Below are positions 27,938-37,597 of a stretch of 64,000 nucleotides of DNA, one piece after another (position 1 is the stretch's first letter; every line of letters begins with the position of its first letter). This DNA comes from Geminocystis sp. NIES-3708 (GTDB lineage: Bacteria > Cyanobacteriota > Cyanobacteriia > Cyanobacteriales > Cyanobacteriaceae): NCBI RefSeq assembly GCF_001548095.1, contig NZ_AP014815.1, forward strand, positions 620,001 to 684,000. The letters are read 5' to 3'. The notes under the pieces are model-generated. The model was not told the origin of the DNA and made no database searches. It saw only the letters and a program-made list of their open reading frames with translations. The translations under genes and the position numbers were made by a program.

Positions 27938-28129
27938 ATGTTAATTATTAATCAGTTTTTTTTTCTATTTAAAGTTTTATTTTTTTCTACTCTTATCTCT
28001 ATTTTGATTAAATACGGATTAGATAATTTATTAATTCAAGAGGCAACATATTTAGCACCAATAATTATTTTTGCTCCTGTAATTATTATATTTATGATAT
28101 TAGTAATAAGACAAAATAAAAAAGCATAA
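27938..28129 (+). CDS. Small two-helix membrane protein (63 aa)
   Basis: Almost the whole protein is two hydrophobic segments: about residues 5-25 (FFLFKVLFFSTLISILI) and 38-58 (APIIIFAPVIIIFMILVI), with a Lys/Asn-rich cytosolic end. It starts 17 bases before the AI-2E-type gene and may be co-transcribed with it. I do not recognise the family; the hydrophobic pattern and spacing support a real gene. Confidence 0.5.
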   Translation: MLIINQFFFLFKVLFFSTLISILIKYGLDNLLIQEATYLAPIIIFAPVIIIFMILVIRQNKKA

Positions 28130-28146
28130 TAAATTATCGACTATCA

Positions 28147-29175
28147 ATGATGAACTTTGCTAAATGGATTAGTTTTAGTTTTGTTATAATTTGTATATAT
28201 ATTCTCTGGCAAATAAAACAGATGTTATTATTAGCTTTAACAGCCCTTGTTTTAGCTTTAACATTAAATATTTTAGTAAAAAAATTGATAGATTTAGGTT
28301 TAAAAAGAATTTACGGAATTTTACTATCTATTTTAACTTTATTTGCCATAATCATTTTATTTTTCTTAATATTAGTTCCTTCTCTTATTTCTCAGTTTCA
28401 AGAATTATTTACTCTTGTCCCTAAAGGAATTAACAAATTGATTTTAGAATTAGATAATTTTAAATATTATATTTCCCCTGATTTTAGCGATTCTTTACCA
28501 GATCTTCAAGAAATTTTAGTACAATTACAGCCTATATTTAGTAATTTATACAAAAAAGGGTTTAATTTTATTTTTGGTTTTTTTGGTGTTTTATTAAGTA
28601 GCCTATTATTACTAGCTTTAACTTTAATGATTCTTGTTGATCCATTACCTTATAAACAAGGCTTTATTCGCTTATTTCCTAGTTTTTATAGAACTCGTAT
28701 TAATGTTATTTTACATCAAACTAAAATACAATTAGAAGAATGGTTAGCAGATACATTTATCAAAATAACTAGCGTAATTATTTTAACTTTTTTATGTTTA
28801 TTAATTCTTCAAGTTCCCCTCGTATCAGCTCAAGCATTATTAGCAGGAATTTTAGCTTTTATTCCTTATATTGGTCCAACTATTAGCGTTATTTCTCCTA
28901 TGGCGATCGCCTTTCTTTACTCTCCATGGATACCTTGGCTAATTTTGATTTTTTATATCACGATTTATCAAGTGACAGATAAAATAATCATTCCCAAACT
29001 AAGACAAAATAGAGTAGTTTTAATTCCTGCAAATGTTATCATCGGAGAGGTTATTTTTGCTAACTTTTTAGGATTATTAGGACTATTTTTGGCCTTGCCA
29101 TTAATAATTATTTCCCAAATTTTAATTAAAGAAATTTTAATCAAAGATATTTTTGATCATTGGCAAATAAAATAA
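28147..29175 (+). CDS. AI-2E/UPF0118 family permease
   Basis: A 342-residue membrane protein with about eight helices: a cluster at the N-terminus (10-90), a hydrophilic middle (100-160), and helices to the end. The C-terminal FIPYIGPTISVISPMAIAF, IYQVTDKIIIPKL and FLGLLGLFLALPL motifs are the strongest signature of the family. Members export small molecules or act as ion antiporters; the substrate here is unknown. Upstream is a small membrane protein, downstream a TonB-like protein. Confidence 0.9.
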   Translation: MMNFAKWISFSFVIICIYILWQIKQMLLLALTALVLALTLNILVKKLIDLGLKRIYGILLSILTLFAIIILFFLILVPSLISQFQELFTLVPKGINKLILELDNFKYYISPDFSDSLPDLQEILVQLQPIFSNLYKKGFNFIFGFFGVLLSSLLLLALTLMILVDPLPYKQGFIRLFPSFYRTRINVILHQTKIQLEEWLADTFIKITSVIILTFLCLLILQVPLVSAQALLAGILAFIPYIGPTISVISPMAIAFLYSPWIPWLILIFYITIYQVTDKIIIPKLRQNRVVLIPANVIIGEVIFANFLGLLGLFLALPLIIISQILIKEILIKDIFDHWQIK

Positions 29176-29246
29176 TCAGTAATTAGTACTACTCAGATTC
29201 TATAGAAAGTTGATACAATACGGAAGAAAAAGAATTAAGATCGATT

Positions 29247-30752
29247 ATGGTAACAACAACGAGTTCTAAAACACTATCATTACAGACTGAGAAGATTATT
29301 AAAGAAATAAACTGGCCTTTATTAACATCTATCAGTATTCATGGTTTATTTTTTACCCTGATTTTTCCTCAATGGAATCCTGAAATTAATTCTAACGGGA
29401 AAATTGGTGACTCAGGAAACACTCCAGTCGTCGAACTGAACACAATAGAACAAACTCGCTTACCGGATTTAAACCCTCGCAATTCTTTTAACTGGGATAG
29501 TATTAGCACAATTCCTCCTACAGATAATTCATTACCTCCTCTTTCAGCTATTAATATCCCTACTCCACCATCGTCTAGCAACGCTGAATTTTTCTTACCC
29601 AGTTTTGACAGTGGTGCAATGGCAAATTTACCCTCACCTCCTTCTTTGCCGCCATCAACGAATTTTTCTCCCATTAACGAATCTTATAGTGTTAATCTTC
29701 CCAATCCAACGGATTTACCACCGCCACCATCTCTGAATGAGAATGCCATAGCTACATTACCTTCTGCCGTTAACTATGATATTCCTCGTGCCAACTTTGA
29801 GACTCCCACCACTGGTAAAGTAATAGACATAAATGCAGATCCAGATCAAGATCAACAAGCACAAATTAGACAAAAATTATTTTCTAATTCCGAGATACAA
29901 ATAACGGCTAATCCCAGAGATATTATCAATGGAAGGATTCCTCCAACTTATAGTCAAATAGATGAAAATGGTAATGTCACCATTCTTCCTCCCTCAGAAG
30001 TTCGTCCAAATTTTGGCAATGTATCAATTAAGTTACAAAAACAGCAAGAAAATACTAGCGATGAAGATGCTCGAAAAAATTATGTAGCTTGGGCTAAATC
30101 CGTTGAAACTGTCACTCCACAACAATTAACGTTATTAGGAATATATCCGAAAGAAGCTTGTGTTGGAAAGTTAGAAGGTACTGCTACCTATGGGGTAAGC
30201 GTTAGCCCTAGTGGAGGAGTTATTAACAGTCAACTTATTAAGAGTTCGGGTTATCCTTTACTCAATGATCAAGCCCTAAAACAGATTAGATCTCGTAACT
30301 TTGCTAATGATAGTGGTGCTAATCAACCTTATCACGTTTATGTGAATTTTAATTATAATTCGCAAATTTGTCCTTCTTTATCTATTTCTAATGTGGGTGA
30401 AACTTCTCCTGCAAATCCTTCGACAACAACTGATGTAAATATTCCTCCTGTGAATAATAATAATATACAGCAGATAAAAACTCCTTCTGCAAATCCTGAA
30501 AAAGAAACACGGGAAAATAAAATTAATACAGTTTCTACTCCTAAATCACCACAAATACGTCAGTCTTCTCCTGAAACAAAGCCCGTGACAATACAAGAAA
30601 GTTCTCAAACTTCAGATCTAAAATTACCAGTAGAAAATAAATTAGAAACCCCAGCTAATAATATCAAACTTGAAGCTGAATTAGAAGTTAAACCTTCACC
30701 AACAAAAACTGAGATTTCAGAACCACAAACTGGAGAATCTAAGTTACAATAA
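29247..30752 (+). CDS. TonB-family protein with long Pro-rich region and C-terminal extension
   Basis: A 501-residue protein. A membrane helix at about 20-42 (WPLLTSISIHGLFFTLIFP) is followed by a Pro/Ser/Asn-rich periplasmic stretch (60-260) and a TonB C-terminal domain at about 285-365, with GVSVSPSGGVINSQLIKSSG and LLNDQALKQIRSRNF. Such proteins span the periplasm and transmit energy to outer-membrane transporters. Unusually, the TonB domain is not terminal: another 130 residues of low-complexity Lys/Glu/Pro/Thr sequence follow. ExbB/ExbD are not in the window. A TACAAT at 29213-29218 is a possible -10 element. Confidence 0.85.
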   Translation: MVTTTSSKTLSLQTEKIIKEINWPLLTSISIHGLFFTLIFPQWNPEINSNGKIGDSGNTPVVELNTIEQTRLPDLNPRNSFNWDSISTIPPTDNSLPPLSAINIPTPPSSSNAEFFLPSFDSGAMANLPSPPSLPPSTNFSPINESYSVNLPNPTDLPPPPSLNENAIATLPSAVNYDIPRANFETPTTGKVIDINADPDQDQQAQIRQKLFSNSEIQITANPRDIINGRIPPTYSQIDENGNVTILPPSEVRPNFGNVSIKLQKQQENTSDEDARKNYVAWAKSVETVTPQQLTLLGIYPKEACVGKLEGTATYGVSVSPSGGVINSQLIKSSGYPLLNDQALKQIRSRNFANDSGANQPYHVYVNFNYNSQICPSLSISNVGETSPANPSTTTDVNIPPVNNNNIQQIKTPSANPEKETRENKINTVSTPKSPQIRQSSPETKPVTIQESSQTSDLKLPVENKLETPANNIKLEAELEVKPSPTKTEISEPQTGESKLQ

Positions 30753-30882
30753 CACAATATTTTGTTCATTAATTAATAATTTTAATAATGGAGTTTTAAA
30801 TATTTTTTATGTAAACAATTTTTTTTAACCAATTCATCTCCTTAAAGTATAAAGATATAAACCAGTTCAATTAAACGGTAAT

Positions 30883-31239
30883 TTGATGATGACGAAAATT
30901 AATGAGCAAAGAATTTTAAATCGCACTCCTATAGTGTGTAAAATTTTTGATTGTGAAGGTAAATTTCTTGGTTTTAGTTTTGATCTAAGTCTTTCTGGAA
31001 TACAAGTAATTATAGATAAAAATTTTCCTTTTCAATCACCTTTTAAAATTTTTTTAAATTATCAAAAAGAGGAAGAAATTATCAACTCAGATCTTATTGT
31101 TAATATAGAGCCAGTGTGGCGATTTTCTCCCAATGAAGAATTAGAACAAATTGGAGGAAAAATTATCAAGGTAGATAATCCTAAGAATTTTGAAAAATTA
31201 GTCAGTTCTTCTGTAGTGAATGCTCAAAAAAAGAATTAA
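30883..31239 (+). CDS. PilZ-domain protein
   Basis: A 118-residue single-domain protein. The barrel carries DLSLSGIQV, the D/NxSxxG part of the c-di-GMP-binding signature, preceded at residue about 10 by NRTPIVCKIF; the expected RxxxR is only partly matched (RILNR then TPIVCK), so c-di-GMP binding is likely but not certain. PilZ proteins act as effectors of cyclic di-GMP in motility and surface functions. It stands alone between the TonB-like gene and lgt. Start ATG 30883 follows another ATG (codon 2), either of which could serve. Confidence 0.7.
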   Translation: MMMTKINEQRILNRTPIVCKIFDCEGKFLGFSFDLSLSGIQVIIDKNFPFQSPFKIFLNYQKEEEIINSDLIVNIEPVWRFSPNEELEQIGGKIIKVDNPKNFEKLVSSSVVNAQKKN

Positions 31240-31336
31240 TAATTAGGATTTGCTTAAATGATACTCAGCTAAAAATTTAATTTTTGGTGATTTAAGATAA
31301 CGAATACTATAAAAATACCTTTTATGAAACTTTTAG

Positions 31337-32167
31337 TTAAACTTTAGTATCAGGTAAAGATTTTTTGAAAATATATAACCAGATTAAGCCAAATATTCCA
31401 AAAGTAATAGCACTTAAGCTTACAATTTGAGCTATACGTAAAAATCCAACCATTAAACTATCAGTTCTAAAACCTTCAATCCAAACTCTACCAAGACTAT
31501 AAGCAATTAAATATACTAAAGAAATAGTACCATTTTTGAGATTATTATTATGTTTAATATTCCAGAAAAAAATACTAATTAATAAAATAAAAACTCCTAT
31601 ATTCCACAAAGATTCATATAAAAAAGTAGGATGAAAATAGTTAAAATCTATATATTCAAAAGGACGATTTTGTGGTGGAATATATAATTTCCAAGGAACA
31701 TTTGTGGGAATACCAAAGGCTTCGGAATTAAAAAAATTACCCCATCTACCAATAGCTTGTCCTAAAATTAAAGACGGAGCAATAACATCAGTTAATTCCC
31801 AAAAAGATTGATGGTTTATCTTACTAAAAATTAAAGCGGCAATAACACCACCAATAATAGCACCATGAATAGCAATTCCTCCCTGCCAAATTGCAATTAT
31901 ATCTTGAGGATGTTGAGCATAATTTTCCCACTCAAATAAGACATAATAAATTCTAGCGGCGGGAATAGCACCGATAACTAACCAGATAACTAAATCACTA
32001 ATTAAATCAGGGTTAATATTACGATATTCTCCTAATTTTTGAGCAATAATAACACCTATTACTACTGCTGAAGCAATTAAAAATCCATACCATCTTAAAC
32101 TAATGAAGCCCATTTCAAATAAAATAGGACCTGGGGATTGAAATTGAAAAGCAAAAAAATTTATCAT
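31337..32167 (-). CDS. lgt: Prolipoprotein diacylglyceryl transferase
   Basis: A 276-residue inner-membrane enzyme with seven helices that transfers diacylglycerol from phosphatidylglycerol to the lipobox cysteine of prolipoproteins. Conserved features are GFISLRWYGFLIA, RIYYVLFEW, HGAIIGG, the signature AIGRWGNFFNSEAFG and the C-terminal GRVWIEGFRTDSL with the essential Arg/Glu region. Length is usual. A client lipoprotein is encoded at 41861-42376. The gene is divergent from the following oxidoreductase, with 62 bases of repeat-rich DNA between. Confidence 0.97.
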   Translation of the reverse strand: MINFFAFQFQSPGPILFEMGFISLRWYGFLIASAVVIGVIIAQKLGEYRNINPDLISDLVIWLVIGAIPAARIYYVLFEWENYAQHPQDIIAIWQGGIAIHGAIIGGVIAALIFSKINHQSFWELTDVIAPSLILGQAIGRWGNFFNSEAFGIPTNVPWKLYIPPQNRPFEYIDFNYFHPTFLYESLWNIGVFILLISIFFWNIKHNNNLKNGTISLVYLIAYSLGRVWIEGFRTDSLMVGFLRIAQIVSLSAITFGIFGLIWLYIFKKSLPDTKV

Positions 32168-32229
32168 TTATTTTTAAATATTTATTATCAATTATCAATT
32201 ATTAATTATTATCTATCAATTATCAATCA

Positions 32230-33471
32230 ATGACAGATTATTTTGATGTTATCATTGTCGGCGGCGGTGCAGCTGGTTTTTTCGGGGCGATTAATTGTGC
32301 TATACATAATCCTAGTCTTACGGTGACAATTTTAGAAGCGACAAATCAATTATTAGCAAAAGTAAAAATTTCTGGGGGTGGCAGATGTAATGTTACTCAT
32401 CATTGTTTTAACCCCAGTGAGTTGGTGAATAATTATCCTCGTGGGGGCAAAGAATTAAGAGGTGCTTTTTCTCGATTTCAACCTCAAGATACGATTAAAT
32501 GGTTTGAAAGTCGGGGAGTGAAATTAAAAACCGAAGCCGATGGTAGAATTTTTCCTGTTACCGATGATTCTCAAACGATTATTGATTGTTTAGTAAAAAC
32601 TGCCCAAGAATTGGGGATAAAAATCTTAACTCAAACTCCTGTTAAAGAAATTAATAAAACAGAATTTGGTTTTAATTTAACTCTTAAATCAGGTAAAATT
32701 TTAACCAGTAAATCTATTTTAATTGCCACGGGAAGTAATGCTTTAGGTTATGAATGGGCAAAAAAATTAGGGCATTCTATACAATCTCCAACACCTTCTT
32801 TATTTACTTTTAAAATTAAAGATATTCGCTTAGATAATTTAGCAGGAATTAGCGTTAATAATGTTCATTTACAACTGAGTGTTAAACAAGGAAAAAAACT
32901 AGAGCAAAAGGGATCATTATTAATAACTCATTGGGGATTAAGTGGTCCTGCGATATTAAAATTATCAGCATGGGGTGCTAGAGTTTTATACGAAAATAAA
33001 TATAATTTACCTTTAATTATTAATTGGCTGCCTGAATATAACTTAGAGTCTATCAAACAAGAATTATTGAACATAAAAGAATCAATATTAAAACAAAAAG
33101 TTATTAATTATAATCAATTTAATATTCCGAAAAGATTATGGCAAAGCTTTGTTAATTATAGTTTAACTAATGTTGATAAAATTTGGGCTGAAATAACTAA
33201 AAAAGAAATGGAAAAATTAGCCATAGAATTGACTAAAGGAGAATTTATTATTCAAGGTAAAGGAATGTTTAAAGATGAATTTGTGACTTGTGGAGGAATT
33301 ACGTTAAAAGAGGTTGATTTTAAGACAATGATGAGTAGAGTTTGTCCTAATTTATATTTTGCTGGAGAGATTTTAGACATTGACGGAGTAACAGGAGGAT
33401 TCAATTTTCAAAATGCTTGGACTACTGGTTATTTAGCTGGTATTTCAATAAAAAATGATAAAGTAGAGTGA
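32230..33471 (+). CDS. NAD(P)/FAD-dependent oxidoreductase, YhiN/HI0933 family
   Basis: A 413-residue flavoprotein. The dinucleotide-binding start is DVIIVGGGAAGFFGAI, followed by KVKISGGGRCNVTHH and NYPRGGKELRGAFSRF, both signatures of the HI0933 family, and at the end the FAD-binding ILDIDGVTGGFNFQNAWTTG. Function is not established for most members; a role in modified-base metabolism has been suggested for some. It is followed after 41 bases by the hicAB pair, probably without a functional link. Confidence 0.93.
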   Translation: MTDYFDVIIVGGGAAGFFGAINCAIHNPSLTVTILEATNQLLAKVKISGGGRCNVTHHCFNPSELVNNYPRGGKELRGAFSRFQPQDTIKWFESRGVKLKTEADGRIFPVTDDSQTIIDCLVKTAQELGIKILTQTPVKEINKTEFGFNLTLKSGKILTSKSILIATGSNALGYEWAKKLGHSIQSPTPSLFTFKIKDIRLDNLAGISVNNVHLQLSVKQGKKLEQKGSLLITHWGLSGPAILKLSAWGARVLYENKYNLPLIINWLPEYNLESIKQELLNIKESILKQKVINYNQFNIPKRLWQSFVNYSLTNVDKIWAEITKKEMEKLAIELTKGEFIIQGKGMFKDEFVTCGGITLKEVDFKTMMSRVCPNLYFAGEILDIDGVTGGFNFQNAWTTGYLAGISIKNDKVE

Positions 33472-33512
33472 TATGAACAATTTGATAAATTAAAGGAAGA
33501 AAAAATGTCATA

Positions 33513-33707
33513 ATGAAAGTTAAAGACGTGCTAAAACGATTAAAAAAAGATGGATGGTATCAAGTGAGAATGCGTGGGAGTCATCGATTTTTAGCTCATC
33601 TTCAAAAAAAAGGTATTGTAGTAGTTCCGGGTAAACTAAGTAATGATATACCGATTGGAACATTAAACGTTATTTGGAAACAAGCACAATTAGAAGACGA
33701 AATATGA
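33513..33707 (+). CDS. hicA: HicA-family toxin (mRNA interferase)
   Basis: A 64-residue dsRBD-like protein. KVKDVLKRLKKDGWYQVRMR and GSHRFLAH hold the conserved Gly-Ser-His with the catalytic histidine, and VPGKLSNDIPIGTLN matches the C-terminal strand. HicA cleaves mRNA when free of its antitoxin. The stop overlaps the hicB start in ATGA (33704-33707), so the pair is translationally coupled. GGAAG in the leader (33496-33500) is a ribosome site candidate. Confidence 0.95.
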   Translation: MKVKDVLKRLKKDGWYQVRMRGSHRFLAHLQKKGIVVVPGKLSNDIPIGTLNVIWKQAQLEDEI

Positions 33708-33919
33708 AACAATATGTAGTAATCTATGAAAAAGGAGAGACAAATTGGGGAGCGATTGTACCCGACTTACCCGGTTGTGTGAGTATTGGGGATACTTTTG
33801 AACAAGTTCAAGAAAATATCAAAGAAGCCATCTCTGTTTACTTAGAAGTTTTGGTAGAAAGAGGAGAAACAATCCCTCAACCTCAAACTCAAGTAGGATT
33901 TGTGGAAATAGCGGCTTAA
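33704..33919 (+). CDS. hicB: HicB-family antitoxin
   Basis: A 71-residue protein with a HicB partial RNase-H-like fold: MKQYVVIYEKGETNWGAIVP, then DLPGCVSIGDTFEQV and ENIKEAISVYLE. A longer in-frame start at 33674 lies inside hicA and is rejected, because the ATG at 33704 overlaps the hicA stop and gives the usual HicB N-terminus. No HTH tail is seen, so autoregulation may need another factor or be absent. It neutralises HicA. Confidence 0.95.
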   Translation: MKQYVVIYEKGETNWGAIVPDLPGCVSIGDTFEQVQENIKEAISVYLEVLVERGETIPQPQTQVGFVEIAA

Positions 33920-33950
33920 TTTGTTGATGGCATAAGTTTCATTGTTGATT

Positions 33951-34856
33951 ATGTTAAGTATTCAAAATCTAACTAAATTTTACGGCAAAAAAAAGGTTTT
34001 AAATGATTTTAATTTACAGATTAATGCTGGAGAAATTTATGGTTTATTAGGGGTAAATGGGGCTGGAAAAACCACTACTATTAATCTTATTTGTGGTTTA
34101 TTAACTCATGATTCAGGAGAGATACTTATTAATAATAATAAATTAACTCAAAAATCTAAGTATATATTAGGAGTTGCACCTCAAGAAAATTTACTTTATA
34201 GTCAGCTTAGTTGTGAAAAAAATTTAGCTTTTTTTGGCAAGATTTATGGCTTAAAAGGCACTCAATTAAAATCTGCTATTTATGAGAGTTTAAAAGCAGT
34301 TAATTTATTAGATAAAAAAAACGAAACTGTCGCCAATTTAAGCGGTGGAATGCAACGAAGATTGAATATTGCCCTCGCTTTAGTACATCATCCTTTATTA
34401 CTGATTTTAGATGAGCCTACCACGGGTTTAGATATCGAATCTCGTTACGAAATTTGGCAGTTAATTCTTAGTTTAAAACAAGAAGGAATTACTATTTTAT
34501 TAACAACTCATTTACTGGATGAGGCTGAAAAGTTATGCGATCGCATTGGTATAATGAAAGAGGGGAAAATTATCGTTGAGGGTAGTTTAAATCAATTAAA
34601 AAAAATAATTCCTGCAAAAGAGCTTATCTTAATTGAAAGTGAAGAGGAGGAAAAAGTAATTTTAAAAGGAGAAAAACTAGGTTTTAGTCATCGTTATTAT
34701 CAAGGAGAATTAGTTTTTTTTATGGATAAATCTTTTCAATTAAGTGAAATTATTAATCTTTTTGAAGGAATTAATATAACGTCTATTACGAAAAAAAATA
34801 TTAACTTAGAATATATCTATTTAGAAGCAACAAAACAATTACAAATCAATAATTAA
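33951..34856 (+). CDS. ABC transporter ATP-binding protein (orphan)
   Basis: A 301-residue ATPase with Walker A LGVNGAGKTT, Q-loop GVAPQENLLYSQL, signature NLSGGMQRRLNIAL, Walker B LLILDEPTTGLD and the H-loop TTHLL. The C-terminal 80 residues form the accessory domain found in CcmA/DrrA-like exporters (LILIESEEEEK and so on). The start is taken as ATG 33951; upstream TTG codons are in frame but have no better ribosome site. No permease gene is adjacent: recQ follows in convergent orientation with interlocked stops (TTAA 34853-34856). The partner must be elsewhere. Confidence 0.95.
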   Translation: MLSIQNLTKFYGKKKVLNDFNLQINAGEIYGLLGVNGAGKTTTINLICGLLTHDSGEILINNNKLTQKSKYILGVAPQENLLYSQLSCEKNLAFFGKIYGLKGTQLKSAIYESLKAVNLLDKKNETVANLSGGMQRRLNIALALVHHPLLLILDEPTTGLDIESRYEIWQLILSLKQEGITILLTTHLLDEAEKLCDRIGIMKEGKIIVEGSLNQLKKIIPAKELILIESEEEEKVILKGEKLGFSHRYYQGELVFFMDKSFQLSEIINLFEGINITSITKKNINLEYIYLEATKQLQINN

Positions 34857-36973
34857 TTATTAATTTTTTTCTGCCATGCTTTGACTAATCTAATTTCGTC
34901 ATAAGTATAATTATCCCCTAATTTATCTTTAATTACTTTTAAGGGTTGATTCCCTAATTGATGAATTATATTTAAGATTTTTTTCTGCTTTTCAATATTA
35001 ACGAATTTGTCTAAATTTATGGGTTGTTTAAGTTCGATTAATTCAGCGAAATGACTCATAATAGTGCTTATTGTTAATCCTCTTTCTTTAGCAATTTCTG
35101 TTACGGTTAAATTTTGTTGATATAATTGTAAAGTTTTCATCTGAGTATGATTAGGTAAGTTAGTAGGCAAAATTTCTTGATGACAAAAAGCTAATATTTC
35201 CCTTAAAAATTTATCCCCATATTTTTGTAATTTATACTCAGTTACCCCCGATAATTTACTTAAAGTTTCTAAAGTTTTTGGTTGTATTTGTGCCATAATT
35301 TTTAGAGTTGAATCACCGAAAATAACGTAAGGTGCAATATTTTCTTTATCTGCTAATGTTTTTCTTAATTTTTTAAGTCTTTGCAATAATAACTCAATTT
35401 CTAAGGCTTTAGGGTTAAATTCAGTTAGTCTTTTTTCAATACTATTATTTTCAACAGCAATTTTTACCTGTTTTTTTAGTCGTAATATTTCCCAACTTTC
35501 TTTATTTAATTTTAAAATTCGATAACTATCATTAGTCTGATTCAATAAACCTTGATATATAAGAGATTTTCCTAAATATTCCCATTGTGTAGAAGTTTTA
35601 TCTTTACCGATGCCATAGGTTGATAATAAATGATGTCCATATTTATAAATTTTTTCTGCCCTTGAGCCCCTTAGAATCTCTATTATATGTTTAATACCAA
35701 ATTTCTCTTCCACACGAGCAATACAAGATAAAAATTTTTGAGCTTCAATTGTCCAATCTTCAATTTCTTTTGGATTTAAGCAATTATCACAACCATCACA
35801 ATCACCTTTAAATTTTTCGCCAAAATAACCTAATTGTACGATTCGACGACAATAATTTGTTTCTGCATATTCGATTACTTTTGTTAATTGTTGATAAGCT
35901 ATTTTTTGCTCTTGTAAATTACTTTTTTGTTTGATGAAATAATCAATTTTATACTTATCATTAGGGTTATATAATAATATACATTTAGATGGTTCACTAT
36001 CTCTCCCCGCCCTTCCTGATTCTTGATAGTAACTCTCAATATTACGAGGTAAATCATGATGAATGACAAAACGCACGTCTGGTTTATTAATGCCCATGCC
36101 AAAAGCAACCGTTGCCACCATGATTCTCACATCATCCCGAATAAAACTATTCTGATATTGCGATCGCATTTCATCATTTAAGCCTCCATGATAGGGTAAA
36201 GCAGAAATACTATCTTCCCGAAGACGAGATGCTAAATCCTCAGTTGTCTTACGAGCAAAACAATAAATAATTCCTGAACCTTCTAAATGCTGAATGAGGT
36301 TTAAAACTTGTTGATAAGTGCGTTTTTGCCGTGGTTGCACTTCATAATAAAGGTTGCTACGATTAAAGCTAAAACGATGAATAGCAGGATTTTTGAGATT
36401 AAGCTGAGAGATGATGTCCTTTTGTACTCTTGTTGTTGCCGTTGCCGTTAAAGCCATGAGGGGAATATTAGGGAAGCGAAAACGTAGCTGTCGCAATTGA
36501 CGATATTCTTGACGAAAATCATGTCCCCATTCAGAGATACAATGAGCTTCGTCCATAGCAAAAAAGGAAATACCAATAGTAGAAACGATACTATTCAAAA
36601 AATCTTGGAATCTTTCACTAACTAACCTTTCAGGGGCGAGGTAAAGTAATTTGATTTTCCCCGATAAAATATTTTGCTCTCGGCGACGCACCTCCTGAAA
36701 ATCCAGAGTACTATTAAGAAAAGTCGCCCCAATACCATTATCTTGCAAAGCGGTAACTTGATCTTGCATTAAGGAAATAAGAGGAGAAACAACGATGGCA
36801 ATACCTTTTTTAAGCAATGCTGGAAGTTGAAAACAAAGGGATTTTCCTCCACCCGTGGGCATTATAATCAATAAATCACGATTAAGAAGGGCTTGGTTTA
36901 TAATTTCTTCTTGTCCATCACGAAAACTATCATAACCGAAATATTGCTTTAATGATTGTTGTAAAGAAGCCAT
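34853..36973 (-). CDS. recQ: ATP-dependent DNA helicase RecQ
   Basis: A 706-residue helicase for recombination and repair. Walker A MPTGGGKSLCFQLP, DEAHCISEWGHDFR and ATVAFGMGINKPDVR mark the helicase core; the zinc-binding RQC region has CRRIVQLGYFGEKFKGDCDG and CDNC; a winged helix and an HRDC-like region (about 520-600) follow. The last 70 residues add a helical segment common in cyanobacterial RecQ. I take ATG 36973 rather than a TTG at 36979 as the start. It is convergent with the orphan ABC gene. Confidence 0.96.
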   Translation of the reverse strand: MASLQQSLKQYFGYDSFRDGQEEIINQALLNRDLLIIMPTGGGKSLCFQLPALLKKGIAIVVSPLISLMQDQVTALQDNGIGATFLNSTLDFQEVRRREQNILSGKIKLLYLAPERLVSERFQDFLNSIVSTIGISFFAMDEAHCISEWGHDFRQEYRQLRQLRFRFPNIPLMALTATATTRVQKDIISQLNLKNPAIHRFSFNRSNLYYEVQPRQKRTYQQVLNLIQHLEGSGIIYCFARKTTEDLASRLREDSISALPYHGGLNDEMRSQYQNSFIRDDVRIMVATVAFGMGINKPDVRFVIHHDLPRNIESYYQESGRAGRDSEPSKCILLYNPNDKYKIDYFIKQKSNLQEQKIAYQQLTKVIEYAETNYCRRIVQLGYFGEKFKGDCDGCDNCLNPKEIEDWTIEAQKFLSCIARVEEKFGIKHIIEILRGSRAEKIYKYGHHLLSTYGIGKDKTSTQWEYLGKSLIYQGLLNQTNDSYRILKLNKESWEILRLKKQVKIAVENNSIEKRLTEFNPKALEIELLLQRLKKLRKTLADKENIAPYVIFGDSTLKIMAQIQPKTLETLSKLSGVTEYKLQKYGDKFLREILAFCHQEILPTNLPNHTQMKTLQLYQQNLTVTEIAKERGLTISTIMSHFAELIELKQPINLDKFVNIEKQKKILNIIHQLGNQPLKVIKDKLGDNYTYDEIRLVKAWQKKINN

Positions 36974-37229
36974 TAGCAATGAATAATGAACAGTTAATAA
37001 TCGAATAATACAGTATCTAAGATATGGATGATCTACGATTACTGAGTCTAAAATCTTTTTTTAAAGTGAGTTACGGCTGTTAAAATCTAAACTTTATTCT
37101 TGTTAGGCAGTTGTCGTACAATAAGTATTCTTAACACGAGCAATGACTTTAAATCTCATTTGATTAACATTCAGGATATTGCATAATCAGTGATTTATGA
37201 ATTGTTAATTGTTAATTGTTGATTGTTAA

Positions 37230-37346
37230 TTATTCTAAGCCAATTTCGCTACTGCGTTTATATTGACGATAAGCCGCGACAAATAAGCCAATGAGAGTGA
37301 CAGGAATTAAGCCTAAAACGATTCCAAGTAACAAAGGTTCAATCAT
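37230..37346 (-). CDS. petG: Cytochrome b6f complex subunit PetG
   Basis: A 38-residue single-helix protein, [20 protein letters not shown] and then [18 protein letters not shown], which matches the near-invariant PetG sequence. It is an essential small subunit of the cytochrome b6f complex in the thylakoid membrane. It is too short for usual ORF thresholds. It is divergent from cytM across a gap with a large hairpin. A TTTTCTCCAGTG-type leader lacks a strong ribosome site on the minus strand (GGAGAAAATAA before ATG is one, at about 37350-37356). Confidence 0.97.
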   Translation of the reverse strand: MIEPLLLGIVLGLIPVTLIGLFVAAYRQYKRSSEIGLE

Positions 37347-37410
37347 TTATTTTCTCCAGTGTGTAAATTTATTAATTTATTTTAAAATTTTTCCATTTCC
37401 TATGCTATCA

Positions 37411-37462
37411 AAAAAAGGCTATCAGAAACTTACTCAGATAAGTTTGATATTTTGTAGCCTTA
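37411..37462. repeat. Nested hairpin between petG and cytM
   Basis: AAGGCTA (37415-37421) pairs with TAGCCTT (37455-37461), and inside it AAACTTA (37426-37432) pairs with TAAGTTT (37439-37445) around a six-base loop, with TATC/GATA between. It could be a bidirectional terminator, though no long U run follows, or a regulatory structure in the petG leader. Confidence 0.55.
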
Positions 37463-37597
37463 ATAAATCTATGGGTTCTACTATACTTGATAGTTTATAG
37501 CTAATATAGTTTTTAAATTCTTAATGTAATAATAGCATTTATGGGAAAAAATGTTGCAAAATGTTAATTAAGTAAACCAAAAGTTAATAATGAGTCA

